From Chlamydiota bacterium (lineage in GTDB: Bacteria; Chlamydiota; Chlamydiia; Chlamydiales; Rhabdochlamydiaceae), in the NCBI GenBank assembly GCA_013041585.1, contig JABEVM010000088.1:1-6244 (forward strand): 6,244 bases of DNA, in the 5' to 3' direction. The translations under genes were made by a program, and so were the position numbers. Of the stretch, positions 1 through 5,866 are shown in pieces. Positions within the stretch are counted from its first letter, which is position 1, and every line of letters begins with the position of its first letter. Under the pieces are notes generated by a model. The model did not search any database, was not told where the DNA came from, and saw nothing but the letters and a program-made list of their open reading frames with translations.

Positions 1-80
1 TAATAAAAAATTAAAAATAGATCCCAGATCTAAAGTTTAATAATTAATTAAAAGTTATTAGTTAAAGCTAAGACTGAGAG

Positions 81-136
81 GCCTGTTATCAGTGGGAGTC
101 ATGAGAAGACCCCCTCTAAGTATAACAAGGCTTTTT
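81..136 (+). terminator. Compound hairpin plus T-tract, possible plus-strand terminator
   Basis: An outer stem pairs GCCTGTTAT (81-89) with ATAACAAGGC (122-131), leaving one bulged A. Inside it a second stem pairs GGGAGTC (94-100) with GACCCCC (108-114), including one G-T wobble, around a 7-base loop. Five T residues follow at 132-136. The T-tract lies on the plus-strand side, so the element would end a transcript coming from left of the window. On the minus strand the same structure lies just after the stop codon of the neighbouring gene and could protect its mRNA 3' end, but no T-tract follows in that direction. Confidence 0.4.
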
Positions 137-833
137 ATCCAATTCTTGTTGCGATAAAAGGCTTTACTCCAAGCGCATAGGCAGCTCCTATGAGAGATCC
201 TGCAAATATTCCCGTTTTTAGAGCTGAATAAATCCCTTTTTCCAGTTTCTCTTGGTATTTTGGAAGTTTAACTTGTTCTGCTGGGATTTCGCCTGCTTTT
301 TTATCTCTGTTTGCTTGATATCCAGCAATCAAGATTAATGTAACTAGAGCTGAAACGGCTCCCACGCCACTTCCAACTAAAATAGCTTCTCCAACTTTTC
401 CAGCAGGCTTAGGAAGAGCTGCTAAGACTGTAAGAGCTCTAGATTTTAAAGGGATATTTGAATTCGCAATGGCAGAATTTCCAATTGCTTGAGCAAACGA
501 GTTCCTTCCTTCTTTAGTAAGGAATTTTGCTGCTACGGAAAATATTCCAATAACAGTTAACGCTCTCACTGCTTTTTGGATGTTTGTGAGTACATCAAGA
601 GTTCTGTCAGGCCATGATTTAAGAAGATCGATATCTTTTTCTTGCAGGACCGAATCGCAACCATTTGCTGGGCAAGCATATTGACCTTGCTCTTGATGGA
701 TTCGTTGTGCACATAATTTATGTACGTGATGGCCAGTTCGTTGTTGTTCGATAGGGTGATTCAGGCTTTGTTGGTTTTCTTGTATTGGTGAATTGCAAGA
801 TACACATGTGTGTGCTGAAAGTGCGTGAGCCAT
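135..833 (-). CDS. Small membrane protein with an N-terminal RING-like Cys/His cluster
   Basis: The protein has 232 residues and I cannot assign it to a named family. Near the N-terminus is a probable zinc-binding cluster: C10-x2-C13, then H36-x-H38-x2-C41, then C54-x4-C59, with H46 as a further possible ligand. The order resembles a RING or U-box-like finger (E3 ubiquitin ligase type), but the usual first Cys of the central C-x-H-x2-C is His, and the last pair is spaced by four residues instead of two. Hydrophobic segments follow at about 91-105 (weak), 150-172 (strong) and 207-225, the last two separated by a charged stretch. The start chosen is the ATG at 833, preceded by GGAG at a 7-base spacing; an upstream ATG at 890 would add 19 residues without such a site. 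It lies 122 bases downstream of dnaB on the same strand. In an intracellular bacterium such a protein could act at a host or inclusion membrane, but that is inference. Confidence 0.7.
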   Translation of the reverse strand: MAHALSAHTCVSCNSPIQENQQSLNHPIEQQRTGHHVHKLCAQRIHQEQGQYACPANGCDSVLQEKDIDLLKSWPDRTLDVLTNIQKAVRALTVIGIFSVAAKFLTKEGRNSFAQAIGNSAIANSNIPLKSRALTVLAALPKPAGKVGEAILVGSGVGAVSALVTLILIAGYQANRDKKAGEIPAEQVKLPKYQEKLEKGIYSALKTGIFAGSLIGAAYALGVKPFIATRIG

Positions 834-840
834 AATAAAT

Positions 841-844
841 CTCC
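841..844 (-). promoter_or_regulatory. Shine-Dalgarno GGAG that decides the start at 833
   Basis: On the minus strand GGAG lies 7 bases before the ATG at 833. The alternative in-frame ATG at 890 has no comparable site, so the shorter protein, beginning just before the Cys/His cluster, is preferred. Confidence 0.6.
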
Positions 845-955
845 ATATTGTAAAGGGGAAAAGCTTGGCGCAAAAGTTTTTTTCGGTCAATAGAATTAGG
901 GAAGAAAATGGTCTTAAATATCGTAAAAGAAGTGTTTGGAGTTTTCTAAAAAATT

Positions 956-2392
956 TTATGGAGAAAACGCTGCAAAAGCTTCATCATTATTTTGGTCTTT
1001 ATCGGCTTTGCTATAAAGAGGAGAATAATTCGCAAATTGCGCAAGTTCTTTGCGGAAGGTGAGGTTAATGTTGCCAACACCACCATGTCTGTTTTTAGCA
1101 ATTATGAGTTCTGCCATTCCAGGTTTGTCGTAAGGGTCATAATATTCTCTACGAAGTAGGAACATAACAATATCCGCGTCCTGTTCTATTGAGCCGCTTT
1201 CTCTGAGATCACTCATCATAGGTCTATGTCCTGCTCTTTCTTCCACTTTACGAGAAAGCTGAGAAAGGCACAGTACGGGCAAGTTGAGCTCTCTTGCTAA
1301 ATTTTTCAGCATACGAGAAATTTCAGAGATTTCATTTTGTCTGTTTTCGGCAGATTTACTAAATCCAGAACCAGAGAGAAGCTGGAGGTAATCTATAATG
1401 ATGAAAGAAACTCCATAAGTTTCTTTCATTCTTCTGGCCCTTGATCGTAAATCAGTAATTTTTAGTCCTGGTTGATCATCAATGATCATTGTGTGCTTTT
1501 GCATCGCATTTACACAGCCAACAATTCTCTGATATTCAGTGCCGTTTAAAGCCCCTGTTTTAATTTTATCAGATTCCACTTCTGCTTGAGAGCAAACAAT
1601 ACGGTGCAGGAGCTGCTCGGCGCTCATCTCAAGTGAGAAGATCCCTACACCTAAACCGTTCTTGAAACACACATGCTCTGCTATGTTAATGGCAAAGGCC
1701 GTCTTCCCCATTGCGGGTCTGGCAGCTAAAATCATCAAATTCGAAGGAGTCAAGCCGTTGATCATTTTATCAAAATCAACGAAGTGTGTGGGAATTCCTG
1801 TGATTCCAGGCTCTTCAGGGCCTCTTTTTTGAAACTGTTCTTGTCTTTCTTGGAGTTCTTTCAAATAAGGAATGCGGGAAGTAGATTTAACGCCCGATAA
1901 AATATCTTTGATCGGAATCCCTGAATTGGCACTCGCATTTTGACTGATTGCAAAAAACTTCGCTTGCGCCTCATCTAAAATTGCGTGGACATTTTCTGGT
2001 TCTTCAAGAGCTGTTTTTTCAACTTCTTGCGCAGCGTAAATCATTTTACGAAGAAGAGATTTGCTTTGTACAAGCTCTGCATATTCTTCTGTATAGGCCG
2101 AAGTTCCTGCATACTGTGCAAGAGTTGTAACGTAGCTTACACCGCCAACAGCAGATAATTTATCCGCTCTTTTCAGTTCTTCGCAAATAAGATGGACATC
2201 CGCTGGTTTTTCATTTTTATAGGCTGTTTTCAGCGCTTGAAAAATGATTTTGTGCTCGGTGTAATAAAAGTCTGTCTCATCGAGAAGATCTGCAGCAATA
2301 TTGAGACTATTGACGCTTGTGAGCATGCAACCAAGCACCATCATTTCAGATTCTTTTGATTGAGGAGGGATTCTTGGTTTGCTTTCTGACAT
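956..2392 (-). CDS. dnaB: Replicative DNA helicase DnaB
   Basis: DnaB is the hexameric ATP-driven 5'-to-3' helicase that unwinds DNA at the replication fork and loads primase. The 478-residue product has the usual two-part layout: an N-terminal domain opening with RIPPQSKESEMMVLG (residues 7-21), a linker, and a RecA-like motor from about residue 195. Visible motifs are Walker A ARPAMGKT (224-231), Walker B IIIDYLQLL (331-339, Asp334), SQLSRKVEERAGHRP (377-391), DLRESGSIEQDAD (395-407) and KNRHGG (433-438). The linker segment ERQEQFQKRG and the motor sequence look chlamydial. The start at 2392 has AGAAG 8 bases upstream. A longer reading from 2473 would begin inside the tRNA terminator hairpin and adds residues unlike any DnaB N-terminus. 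The length is close to the family norm of about 450-475. No separate promoter is clear; TATAAA at about 2420-2425 (minus strand) is a possible -10 box. Confidence 0.97.
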   Translation of the reverse strand: MSESKPRIPPQSKESEMMVLGCMLTSVNSLNIAADLLDETDFYYTEHKIIFQALKTAYKNEKPADVHLICEELKRADKLSAVGGVSYVTTLAQYAGTSAYTEEYAELVQSKSLLRKMIYAAQEVEKTALEEPENVHAILDEAQAKFFAISQNASANSGIPIKDILSGVKSTSRIPYLKELQERQEQFQKRGPEEPGITGIPTHFVDFDKMINGLTPSNLMILAARPAMGKTAFAINIAEHVCFKNGLGVGIFSLEMSAEQLLHRIVCSQAEVESDKIKTGALNGTEYQRIVGCVNAMQKHTMIIDDQPGLKITDLRSRARRMKETYGVSFIIIDYLQLLSGSGFSKSAENRQNEISEISRMLKNLARELNLPVLCLSQLSRKVEERAGHRPMMSDLRESGSIEQDADIVMFLLRREYYDPYDKPGMAELIIAKNRHGGVGNINLTFRKELAQFANYSPLYSKADKDQNNDEAFAAFSP

Positions 2393-2441
2393 GAATAGAT
2401 CTTCTTTGTGATTTTGCTTGTTTATAGAAGATTTCAGGATT

Positions 2442-2477
2442 AAAAAAAAGGCCTTGAATGAATTTTCATACAAGGCC
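2442..2477 (-). terminator. Intrinsic terminator of tRNA-Ser
   Basis: On the minus strand a perfect 7-bp stem GGCCTTG/CAAGGCC (2471-2477 with 2450-2456) is followed at once by eight T residues (2449-2442). The 14-base loop can fold further as ATGA/TCAT. It starts only four bases after the tRNA 3' end, so it separates the tRNA unit from dnaB, whose start codon is 49 bases further on. Confidence 0.9.
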
Positions 2478-2481
2478 AGAT

Positions 2482-2568
2482 CGGAAAGAGAGGGATTTGA
2501 ACCCTCGGTACCATTGCTGGTACGCGTCCTTAGCAGGGACGTGCCTTCGGCCGCTCAGCCATCTTTCC
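2482..2568 (-). tRNA. tRNA-Ser (anticodon GCU)
   Basis: An 87-nt class II tRNA folds without mismatch in its main stems. The acceptor GGAAAGA pairs with TCTTTCC, and the discriminator is G, as expected for tRNA-Ser. The D-arm contains GGCTGAGCGGCCGAAGGC. The anticodon stem CGTCC/GGACG encloses the loop CTGCTAA, giving anticodon GCU, which reads AGU and AGC codons. The long variable arm GTACC/GGTAC is typical of serine tRNAs, and the T-arm GAGGG/CCCTC encloses TTCAAAT. The 3' CCA is not encoded (ATC follows the discriminator), so a CCA-adding enzyme is needed. It is a separate transcription unit with its own promoter and terminator. Confidence 0.97.
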
Positions 2569-2584
2569 ATTGAACGAGTTAGGG

Positions 2585-2613
2585 ATTCTACGTTGCAGGT
2601 CGTTTTTTCGCAA
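2585..2613 (-). promoter_or_regulatory. Sigma-70-type promoter of tRNA-Ser
   Basis: On the minus strand TTGCGA (2613-2608, four of six matches to the -35 consensus) is separated by exactly 17 bases from TAGAAT (2590-2585, five of six matches to the -10 consensus). Transcription would start about 7 bases on, leaving a leader of roughly 9 nt before the mature tRNA 5' end at 2568. This is the best promoter match I found in the window. Confidence 0.75.
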
Positions 2614-2683
2614 TAAGAGAATCTTGGAAACGGAGAAGAAATATAGAATTTAGATGGATTTACTGCTTGCGTTTTACGTTCTT

Positions 2684-3571
2684 CTACGTCAGCGTTGGTT
2701 CGTGATTCAAACGTGTTTTTTTTATTTGAAACACAAACCATTGAATTAATTCCTTAGAGGCAGGTGATTTTGAGAGTTCTTTAAATCTTATAAAATGGGC
2801 TTTATTATAAGAACTGCCTAGGATCGATTTTTCTGCCGCTATTGGGGTATCGGGAGTGAGGTCAGCCGCATCAAAATCTATTAAGTGCAAATCGTTATTA
2901 GTACTATGATTGTGTAATATATTCCCTATATGCGCATCAACGTAAGCAATATGCTTTTCTGCTAAAATTTTGATTTTATAGAACAATTCATAATAAAACG
3001 TTTCTTCATTTGTATAGAGCATAGTAATTGCTTGCCCAATCGAAACTTTATCTGCTCGAGAATTTTCAGTAGTAGCGGAATTAGAATAGGGGGATAGGAT
3101 CTTTTTTACCATTTCATGAAATCTTCGTCCCTTTTCGGTATTTTCATGAGTTTTTTGATTTTCTGCTAAGATCTCCGTCCATTTTTCTAAAGACTTGCCT
3201 GCATCGTCCATTTCAATAACAACATAGTTTATTTTTTGTTTTACCAAAAATGCGCTGTAAAAAGTGGGGGCTACATTTAATTCCCCTGCAATTTTTGTAA
3301 TAACGATTTCATCTCCATTTACAAAGCTATGCCGAGGGATAACTTTATATACTCTGGCAGGACTGCAATCTTTTACCTCATAAATATCCGCAACAATCCC
3401 AGATGTTATTTTACGCCCAAAGGTTGCCTGAATTGTATCAAAATCGATTGAGGGAAGATGGATGGGGTTAGTTCCGCCTGCTAATTCAGTTTCAGCGTTT
3501 ACTAAATAGCTGTATACAACCGAATTTTCTGATAAAAAAATATTTTTACTCGCGCTAGCCATAAAACTCAT
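2684..3571 (-). CDS. Eukaryotic-like protein kinase-fold protein (possible effector)
   Basis: The 295-residue protein carries the full catalytic set of the protein kinase/aminoglycoside phosphotransferase fold. A Gly-poor ATP loop runs GRKITSGIVADIYEV (52-66). The beta-3 lysine is K76 in VYKV, E88 is a candidate helix-C glutamate, and VVIEMDDAG (117-125) is a hinge-like strand. The catalytic loop is VDAHIGNIL (211-219, D212 and N217), and the metal-binding Asp is D232 in LIDFDAAD, where DFG reads DFD. It therefore looks active, but the substrate (protein or small molecule) cannot be told. No signal peptide or membrane segment is visible. The gene is A+T-rich: four 60-base rows counted (2881-3060, 3181-3240) average 30% G+C, against about 42% for two rows of dnaB, which suggests separate ancestry. 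No clear Shine-Dalgarno precedes the ATG at 3571; the ATG three codons later (3562) is an alternative start. A type III-secreted host-targeted kinase is plausible but unproven. Confidence 0.8.
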   Translation of the reverse strand: MSFMASASKNIFLSENSVVYSYLVNAETELAGGTNPIHLPSIDFDTIQATFGRKITSGIVADIYEVKDCSPARVYKVIPRHSFVNGDEIVITKIAGELNVAPTFYSAFLVKQKINYVVIEMDDAGKSLEKWTEILAENQKTHENTEKGRRFHEMVKKILSPYSNSATTENSRADKVSIGQAITMLYTNEETFYYELFYKIKILAEKHIAYVDAHIGNILHNHSTNNDLHLIDFDAADLTPDTPIAAEKSILGSSYNKAHFIRFKELSKSPASKELIQWFVFQIKKTRLNHEPTLT

Positions 3572-3576
3572 TTTAA

Positions 3577-3616
3577 ACTGTTTTATTAATATTAGTTGAA
3601 ATAACTCTACTGTTTT
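3577..3616. repeat. 8-bp direct repeat upstream of the kinase-fold gene
   Basis: ACTGTTTT occurs at 3577-3584 and again at 3609-3616. The copies are 32 bases apart start to start, close to three helical turns. They lie between the candidate promoter and the start codon at 3571. In DNA this A+T-rich an 8-bp repeat can arise by chance, so an operator role is only a possibility. Confidence 0.25.
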
Positions 3617-3624
3617 TTCATTTT

Positions 3625-3653
3625 ATTGTATATAAAAGTAAAATTTTATTAAA
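3625..3653 (-). promoter_or_regulatory. Candidate promoter of the kinase-fold gene
   Basis: On the minus strand TACAAT (3630-3625, five of six matches to the -10 consensus) lies 17 bases after TTTAAT (3653-3648, only three of six at -35). The surroundings from 3590 to 3680 are almost pure A and T, which can act as an UP element but also produces false matches. Transcription would begin about 45 bases before the start codon. Confidence 0.35.
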
Positions 3654-3721
3654 ACTATTTAATAGTATAATTATAAAATCAGGGAGAGGTTAACCAGTCT
3701 TTGTTTGATAAGAAGGTTGTA

Positions 3722-4558
3722 TTATGGAGAGAAAGACATTTGGGACAGTCTTTTTCCATTGACGGCGTTCCAGTGAGAAACTTGAGTGGAGCCATCTGGA
3801 TTTTGCACCGTAATGCTGTGGACTGGTAGGTAAACATCGGTTGTTTGGCGAATGACAAAGTCATTTCCAAAGGCCGCTTTTGCAATTTTTTGGATTTGAG
3901 CTAGGGAATATTTTCTTGGTAAACGGGTTGCGTTTTTATAAGGCTTGGTGACTAGCCACTCACTGATACGGGTTTCAGGAATAGTTCGTAAATTTGGATT
4001 TTGCAGATGAAGGCGATAATGATTTCCAGTTTGAACGATCAGCTTTTTTTTGCGACAGCTTTCAACCCATGCGTTGAGAATCTCATTTTCAACCTGAAGG
4101 GCTTTGGAAAGACCATCTCTGTCGATCATTCCCCCTTTTCTAGCTAAAATATTGAGAATTTTAAATTCATGTTTTTCTGTGTTCGCGTTAATACAGTCGC
4201 CGAAACCGTGGGTTTTTTCCCAGCTGCTTGTATCCACTACCATTTCCCCGTCGCAAAGGTCCCATAAAATAACCCCTTCTCTCGTTTTTTCATTGGAAAG
4301 GTTGTATTTTACCTCTAAAAGAAGATAGGGATAAAATTTTAAGGATGGATCCATGTATGTGTGGGTAGTATCTTTAAGAAGATCTCTTCTATAGTGTTCC
4401 ATGAGTTGTTTTGCGTTATACTTAATCTCGAGTGTATGAAATTGTCCGCCATCTAGAAATTGTTCGATTTGCGTGCGGAATTCTGGCCTGTGAGTGCTAA
4501 CCCAATAAAGGCCGGAGCCAAGAAGGACTGCGCTGATTACAATCGAAAATAATCTCAT
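3722..4558 (-). CDS. Unrecognised membrane-anchored protein with a winged-helix-like region
   Basis: I do not recognise this 278-residue protein, though its composition suggests a conserved lineage protein. Residues 4-20 form one hydrophobic N-terminal segment with no lipobox, so it is either a signal anchor or an uncleaved signal. Residues 40-115 look mainly beta (LKFYPYLLLEVKYN at 73-86, then GVILWDLCDGEMVVDTSSW at 95-113), followed by HGFGDCI with Cys122. Residues 130-187 (from HEFKILNILARKGGMIDRDG to GNHYRLHL) have the helix-helix-helix-hairpin rhythm of a winged helix, including a KKKLI basic turn. The tail from about 215 resembles a small alpha/beta domain ending in a strand-rich HSITVQNPDGS segment. 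The start at 4558 has AGGA 5 bases upstream. It is transcribed away from speD across a 182-base region. Its function is unknown. Confidence 0.75.
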   Translation of the reverse strand: MRLFSIVISAVLLGSGLYWVSTHRPEFRTQIEQFLDGGQFHTLEIKYNAKQLMEHYRRDLLKDTTHTYMDPSLKFYPYLLLEVKYNLSNEKTREGVILWDLCDGEMVVDTSSWEKTHGFGDCINANTEKHEFKILNILARKGGMIDRDGLSKALQVENEILNAWVESCRKKKLIVQTGNHYRLHLQNPNLRTIPETRISEWLVTKPYKNATRLPRKYSLAQIQKIAKAAFGNDFVIRQTTDVYLPVHSITVQNPDGSTQVSHWNAVNGKRLSQMSFSP

Positions 4559-4740
4559 GAGATTCCTACTTACTATGAAATGTTACTTTGTAAAATCTTC
4601 TTTTTTTAATCAAGAATAGCTAAGATACTGCCTTAATTTTTTATATAGATCATTTTGCTGTTATCATGTAACATGTTTTTTTGTTTCCTTGTTAAATTTA
4701 TTCCTATACCATTTTATCTGTTAGTTGGAGAGAAATAGAA
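4559..4740. promoter_or_regulatory. Divergent intergenic region with presumed promoters both ways
   Basis: This 182-base A+T-rich stretch must drive speD to the right and the membrane-anchored gene to the left. On the plus strand TTGTTT (4681-4686) and TATACC (4705-4710), 18 bases apart, form a weak promoter candidate for speD. A small palindrome, TGTTA-TCATG-TAACA, spans 4659-4673, and ATGTTAC at 4580-4586 is the inverted copy of GTAACAT at 4668-4674. These could be operator half-sites, but they are short and may be chance. I find no convincing promoter for the leftward gene. Confidence 0.35.
4727..4732 (+). promoter_or_regulatory. Shine-Dalgarno GGAGAG that decides the speD start
   Basis: GGAGAG ends 8 bases before the ATG at 4741, an ideal spacing. 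The internal ATG at 4822 would give a normal-length cytosolic SpeD, but its AAGGAG motif abuts the ATG with no spacer and is unlikely to work well. The sequence therefore favours the start that includes the hydrophobic N-terminus. Confidence 0.7.
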
Positions 4741-5205
4741 ATGTTGAGTTTTCGTAAAGCATTGGTCATTTTCTTAGTATTGGGTACTTCATTTAGTTGT
4801 CAAAAGACACCCAAAAAGGAGATGCCAGCGCCATCTGAGTATTTATTTCAAGGCAATCATTTTTTTGCTAGCTACTGTGACTGTGATGAAAAGGCCCTGA
4901 CCGATAATGAGGGCGTTGCTAAGGCATTAATCGAGGCATGTAAAGCTTCCGGCGCTGGGGTGTTAGATTCTGTTAAATGTGAATTTGCGCCGATCAAAGG
5001 AATGAGCATGGTTGTTTTATTATCAGAAAGTCATGCAAGTATTCATACTTATCCAGAACACAATGCTTGCTTTGTAGATCTTTTTACCTGTGGGGATCAT
5101 TGCCATTCTGAGCCTTTTGATAAGGTCCTTCGGGAGTATTTGAAACCTAAAAGAGTTTCCACGCAAAAATTCATTCGTAATGAAGGTGTTCAGGAAATAA
5201 AATAA
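4741..5205 (+). CDS. speD: Pyruvoyl-dependent S-adenosylmethionine decarboxylase (SpeD) with signal-like N-terminus
   Basis: SpeD decarboxylates S-adenosylmethionine to give the aminopropyl donor for spermidine synthesis. The proenzyme cuts itself, and the new N-terminal serine becomes the pyruvoyl cofactor. The core motif SESHASIHTYPEH (95-107) and DLFTCG (113-118) identify the short bacterial class. Cleavage would fall between Glu96 and Ser97; His102 and Cys117 match the processing His68 and catalytic Cys83 of the Thermotoga enzyme in exact spacing from Ser63. Tyr104 sits where Thermotoga has an adenine-stacking Trp. The family is usually about 125-130 residues. Here residues 1-27 are extra: KALVIFLVLGTSFSC (6-20) looks like a signal peptide, with Cys20 a possible but atypical lipidation site (Ser at -3). 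The domain has seven cysteines, including C46, C48, C110 and C121. It appears co-transcribed with the downstream phosphoribosyltransferase. No spermidine synthase gene is nearby, so a changed specificity (arginine or ornithine decarboxylase, known among SpeD homologues) is possible. Confidence 0.88.
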   Translation: MLSFRKALVIFLVLGTSFSCQKTPKKEMPAPSEYLFQGNHFFASYCDCDEKALTDNEGVAKALIEACKASGAGVLDSVKCEFAPIKGMSMVVLLSESHASIHTYPEHNACFVDLFTCGDHCHSEPFDKVLREYLKPKRVSTQKFIRNEGVQEIK

Positions 5206-5214
5206 AAGGCGTTT

Positions 5215-5865
5215 ATGCTTTTTAAAGATCGTGAAGATGCCGCAAAGCAAATAGCTGCATGTTTAGAGGACTACAAAAATTCTGATGACGCAGTCATTGT
5301 CGCCATAGCAAAAGGGGGCCTGCCCTTAGCCACCGTGATTACTAAAGAATTGCAAATCAGCCCTTCCGTTACTTTCGTACATAAAATTATTTCAGAATCA
5401 CATCCACAAGTAGCGCTCGGGGCTATTTCAGATACAGGGGTGGTGATGCTCAATGATCACCTGATTGAACTTCTTGGTATTTCTCCAAGATATATTGATG
5501 CTCAGATTGAAGCTGCTAAAGTTTCGTTAGAAAGTAGTAAAGAAGAAATAGCAAAGATTCTGCCTCCTGTAGACCTGCAGAATAAATCAGTCATTATCGT
5601 TGATGATGGGATCGCAACTGGCATAACTATGAAAGTTGTGATAGCCTCGCTTGTGGGCCAAGGCTGTAAAAAAATCATTGTGGCAACGCCTGTAGGCTCT
5701 CTTGAAACAATTCGGTTTTTAGAAAAACATGTAGATGAAGTGATATGTCTTCATAAAACGCAGTATTTTCATAGCTTAGATCACTTTTATAAATCTTTTC
5801 CAAGTATTGACCCTGAAGAAATGATCCAGATAGTTCTGGGCTTTTCTGCTTTAACTTCTGCCTAA
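5215..5865 (+). CDS. Type I phosphoribosyltransferase-family protein
   Basis: The 216-residue protein belongs to the PRPP-binding type I phosphoribosyltransferase fold, which transfers or releases ribose-5-phosphate from a base. The PRPP loop VIIVDDGIATGITM (126-139, D130 and D131) is clear. The N-terminal FKDREDAAKQIA (3-14), AIAKGGLPLA (30-39) and HKIISESHPQVALGAIS (56-72) match the uncharacterised subgroup whose members usually read aiPRGGvpvA and rKig...npE.aiGA. Here PRGG has become AKGG. The C-terminal half ends with the typical F..LDHFYKSFPSIDPEE (185-202). The base substrate of this subgroup is not established, so no gene symbol is given. It starts 9 bases after the speD stop, with AAGG 5 bases before the ATG, which implies one operon. 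Its stop codon faces the stop of the next gene with one base between, leaving no room for a separate terminator. Confidence 0.88.
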   Translation: MLFKDREDAAKQIAACLEDYKNSDDAVIVAIAKGGLPLATVITKELQISPSVTFVHKIISESHPQVALGAISDTGVVMLNDHLIELLGISPRYIDAQIEAAKVSLESSKEEIAKILPPVDLQNKSVIIVDDGIATGITMKVVIASLVGQGCKKIIVATPVGSLETIRFLEKHVDEVICLHKTQYFHSLDHFYKSFPSIDPEEMIQIVLGFSALTSA

Positions 5866-5866
5866 A

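Noticed and set aside
1..80. Possible origin-like or attachment-site repeats in the A+T-rich left end
   Set aside because: Short TAATTAATTA-type palindromes and a repeated AGATC are expected by chance in such A+T-rich DNA, and no DnaA-box array or direct-repeat pair is visible.
865..1062. Plus-strand open frame of 65 codons
   Set aside because: It overlaps the 3' end of dnaB on the opposite strand and shows no family features or convincing ribosome binding site.
1948..2130. Plus-strand open frame inside dnaB
   Set aside because: It lies wholly inside the antisense of a well-conserved helicase.
2393..2473. N-terminal extension of DnaB by 27 residues
   Set aside because: It would begin inside the terminator hairpin, and the added residues do not resemble DnaB; the ATG at 2392 gives the expected N-terminus.
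2482..2568. tRNA-Ser as an integration site for a mobile element
   Set aside because: The compositionally odd kinase gene lies on the 5' side of the tRNA, no second copy of the tRNA 3' end is visible in the window, and there is no integrase.
2466..2741. Open frame of 91 codons on the minus strand spanning the tRNA
   Set aside because: It runs through the whole tRNA-Ser gene and its promoter, starts inside the kinase-fold gene and resembles no protein family.
3679..3885. Minus-strand open frame of 68 codons
   Set aside because: It is an out-of-frame shadow of the 3' end of the membrane-anchored gene.
4104..4328. Plus-strand open frame of 74 codons
   Set aside because: It is antisense to the membrane-anchored gene and has no domain signature.
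5023..5453. Two minus-strand open frames opposite speD and the phosphoribosyltransferase
   Set aside because: Both are antisense shadows of genes with clear catalytic motifs.
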